Shown piece after piece: positions 62,354 to 64,000 of a stretch of 64,000 nt of DNA. The stretch lies in NCBI GenBank assembly GCA_033182465.1, contig CP137319.1, positions 2,294,001 through 2,358,000 on the forward strand, read 5' to 3'. The DNA comes from Sanghuangporus weigelae. Lineage: Eukaryota > Basidiomycota > Agaricomycetes > Hymenochaetales > Hymenochaetaceae. The position numbers were made by a program, and so were the translations under genes. A model generated the notes under the pieces. That model worked only from the letters and a program-made list of their open reading frames with translations, did no database searches and had not been told where the DNA came from. Position 1 is the stretch's first letter, and each line of letters opens with the position of its first letter.

Positions 62354-63430
62354 TTACAAATCTTCGGATTCTTCAGCCTCAGGTGTAGTCTGGGCCGAGT
62401 TCGCTGGGGTATATAGTTCCCTGCTTTCACCTTCTTCACTTGACTCTGTATCATCGGAGTGTATGTACATGTCCTCCTGTTCCGACATAGTAAGCATCTC
62501 GTCTGGCTGGTAGAGTTCGTTCGGGTACTGGTAGACTGAGATCATCAGATCTTCCAGCAAGGGGTGTCGTGTAGCCTGTAGTTTTTCTCTGGCTTCTTCC
62601 TCTCGGTTGTTGAGTTCCATAAGGTAATGAGGGTCGTAGTTAACCTCTTTGCCTTCGACTACGTGGTGCTCTATGGCATCGAGTGGTAGCTCGTCCGTAG
62701 TAGAGTTCCTCGCTTCAATAACCGTTCGGTATCTCGTTCCTTCGTAATACTTCGTCATGTTGAGTACCGTCATGAACTGCATGGTGTGGGATGCATAGAA
62801 GCCCGTCTGGTCGGCTATGTATATAATGTACTTCATCGCATCGATGCTCATCGGATGATAGTGACTCCATCGCATCATTCGGTTAAGAATTGCGGTAGTC
62901 ATGTCTCGTCGGTAGGCGCAAATTTGAATTGCCGAATGATAGATGCCCATGATGTTCTTGTATGTCGTTTCGTGCCTAAAGTCGATCTTGCCTCGATGTA
63001 ATGCTTGTGTTTCGAGTTCGATCGCGTAGGTTAGAAATGCATCATCATTGAGTCGGCGTAATGCTGCGTCTCGAGGGTTACTGAGTTTGAATAACCACTC
63101 GTCTGAGTGATTCGCCATCATAAGGTGGGGTATTTCGTCTCGGTTGTGGTGGATTGCGTTCCACTTGTCGAATAGATCATCGAAGTACTTCCCTGGGCAT
63201 AGGGGTACGATTTCGTCTTCGTAGTTCTCTTCGTTGAATCGGTTGCACAGCTGTGGCCATTGATAACGTTCGGTCGGTGGCCTAAGTGCAAATGTCCATT
63301 CTGGTGCATCTTCTGGTTGACAGAATGCATGTAGCTCATCGAAGATAGGCATAGCTGAGTAGTAGTTCGTCTGCAGTGAAGTAGAGCTGTTGAGATTCGA
63401 GTTGTTGTTCCTTAGCTCGAAGTTCTCCAT
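62354..63430 (-). CDS. Additional 358-aa ORF downstream of pol in the retroelement
   Basis: An open reading frame on the element's coding strand, between the chromodomain stop and the 3' LTR. It starts with an Asn/Ser-rich segment, has a central, helical, His/Tyr/Trp-rich part (for example ILNRMMRWSHYHPMSID) and an acidic Ser/Glu-rich tail (DDTESSEEGESREL). It has no signal peptide or membrane helix, so it does not look like an envelope protein despite its env-like position. I recognise no domain. Its length without a stop, in an element whose other visible frames are open, suggests it is maintained. Confidence 0.6.
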   Translation of the reverse strand: MENFELRNNNSNLNSSTSLQTNYYSAMPIFDELHAFCQPEDAPEWTFALRPPTERYQWPQLCNRFNEENYEDEIVPLCPGKYFDDLFDKWNAIHHNRDEIPHLMMANHSDEWLFKLSNPRDAALRRLNDDAFLTYAIELETQALHRGKIDFRHETTYKNIMGIYHSAIQICAYRRDMTTAILNRMMRWSHYHPMSIDAMKYIIYIADQTGFYASHTMQFMTVLNMTKYYEGTRYRTVIEARNSTTDELPLDAIEHHVVEGKEVNYDPHYLMELNNREEEAREKLQATRHPLLEDLMISVYQYPNELYQPDEMLTMSEQEDMYIHSDDTESSEEGESRELYTPANSAQTTPEAEESEDL

Positions 63431-63605
63431 GTTTTATACCATCTTGTTGGTATGTCGGCGATGTCTTGCCTAATTCTTCTATCTCTGCTCTCGCTTTGGT
63501 GTGCCACATTGATGTCATCGCTTGGTAAGGTCATTGGGGACCTTACTCATCATCTCTATTGTGGATCCATAAGCGGCTCCATCGGGTGGAGTGCATGTGA
63601 TGCAA

Positions 63606-64000
63606 CTATTGCCTCATTCGTTTTCGTGCGGCGATCCATTGGTTAAGGTTCGGTGGCTGGATTGCCTGAGGATACTTTTTATGGAATGCTTCGATCATTT
63701 GATAGGAGTTCTTGAGGTTGTCAAGTGGCTCCCATGTTCGCTCCTGGTATCCTTTCCATTGGATAAGGTATTGGACCTTGCTCCGATGACGTCTTGTGTT
63801 ATGAATCGTCTCCACTTCGTACTCTGTTTCTCCCTCCACTTCAATAGGTGGTGGTTCATCCAAAGTGGGTCTTCCAGGGTATTCCTTTCGTTTGTAAGGC
63901 CTGAGAAGACTCGCATGAAACACTGGGTGGATCGGAAGGGTTTCGGGTAAGCGTAATCTGAATGACACTTGTCCGACTGCCTTCTCGACTTTATAAGGCC
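63606..64000 (-). CDS. Integrase C-terminus and chromodomain of Ty3/gypsy pol, partial
   Basis: The frame is open to the window edge. It begins within the integrase C-terminal module (YKVEKAVGQVSFRLRLPETL, then IHPVFHASLLRPY, the standard GPY/F-type end), passes an acidic linker and continues into a chromodomain (EVETIHNTRRH, then VQYLIQWKGYQERTWEP), and ends with a helical tail. Chromodomains of this family read histone marks and steer integration to heterochromatin. The rest of pol lies to the right of the window. Confidence 0.93.
   Translation of the reverse strand, partial: PYKVEKAVGQVSFRLRLPETLPIHPVFHASLLRPYKRKEYPGRPTLDEPPPIEVEGETEYEVETIHNTRRHRSKVQYLIQWKGYQERTWEPLDNLKNSYQMIEAFHKKYPQAIQPPNLNQWIAARKRMRQ

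Larger units (their letters stand above)
61377..64000 (-). mobile_element. Chromovirus-type Ty3/gypsy retrotransposon, 3' internal part
   Basis: Minus-strand element entering from beyond the right edge of the window. In transcript order it shows the integrase C-terminal end, a chromodomain, an additional ORF, a non-coding stretch, the polypurine tract and the 3' LTR (60937-61376). The chromodomain places it among chromoviruses, which are abundant in basidiomycetes. The part in the window shows no obvious breaks in its reading frames; gag, protease, reverse transcriptase and the 5' LTR lie outside, so completeness and age cannot be judged here beyond the well-preserved LTR. Confidence 0.85.

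Noticed and set aside
62354-63430. Envelope gene
   Set aside because: Position fits, but there is no signal peptide, membrane anchor or Cys-rich ectodomain.

Overview
This window looks like nuclear DNA of a filamentous basidiomycete fungus, most likely an agaricomycete. Evidence: genes are split by many 45-75 nt GT-AG introns; F-box and BTB/POZ protein families are expanded; there is an MEF2/Rlm1-type MADS-box gene, a fungal A-T-R (adenylation-thiolation-reductase) NRPS-like gene, a GH10 xylanase and a chromodomain Ty3/gypsy retroelement. I assigned exons by hand from splice signals, reading-frame continuity and family motifs. No species is claimed.

Layout. 1-1404: 3' part of a UBX-domain protein. 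3.4-9.6 kb: two long, largely disordered Ser/Pro-rich proteins, the second with a BAR-like N-terminus. 10.4-14.2 kb: a BTB/POZ gene with an apparent frameshift, a small single-pass membrane protein and an F-box protein. 14.2-25.3 kb: about 11 kb with no gene I can support, containing a hAT-type MITE with its 8-bp target duplication. 25.3-28.2 kb: the MADS-box transcription factor. 29.8-32.4 kb: a tandem pair of BTB/POZ genes. 32.9-34.6 kb: a possible Sin3 PAH-like fragment beside a 1.08-kb fold-back element whose two arms of about 520 bp are nearly identical. 35.3-38.1 kb: gene-like but unidentified minus-strand stretches.

38.5-50.5 kb is the best-resolved block: an MFS transporter, an S28 serine peptidase, a TPR/J-domain co-chaperone, a short-chain dehydrogenase and a secreted GH10 xylanase, all with exon structures that stay in frame to the stop codon. 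51.2-53.2 kb holds two decayed BTB/POZ copies. 54.1-58.3 kb is an intact 19-exon A-T-R reductase of 1081 aa.

58.5-64.0 kb is mobile DNA: a possible small MITE, a CpG-depleted LTR on the plus strand, and the 3' end of a chromovirus on the minus strand (integrase tail, chromodomain, an extra ORF, polypurine tract, LTR). Inside that element, on the opposite strand, lies a small two-exon ORF for a single-pass membrane protein.

Functional links are limited. The xylanase and S28 peptidase fit a saprotrophic, secreting lifestyle. The MFS transporter, dehydrogenase and A-T-R reductase could serve secondary metabolism, but they are too scattered to call a cluster.
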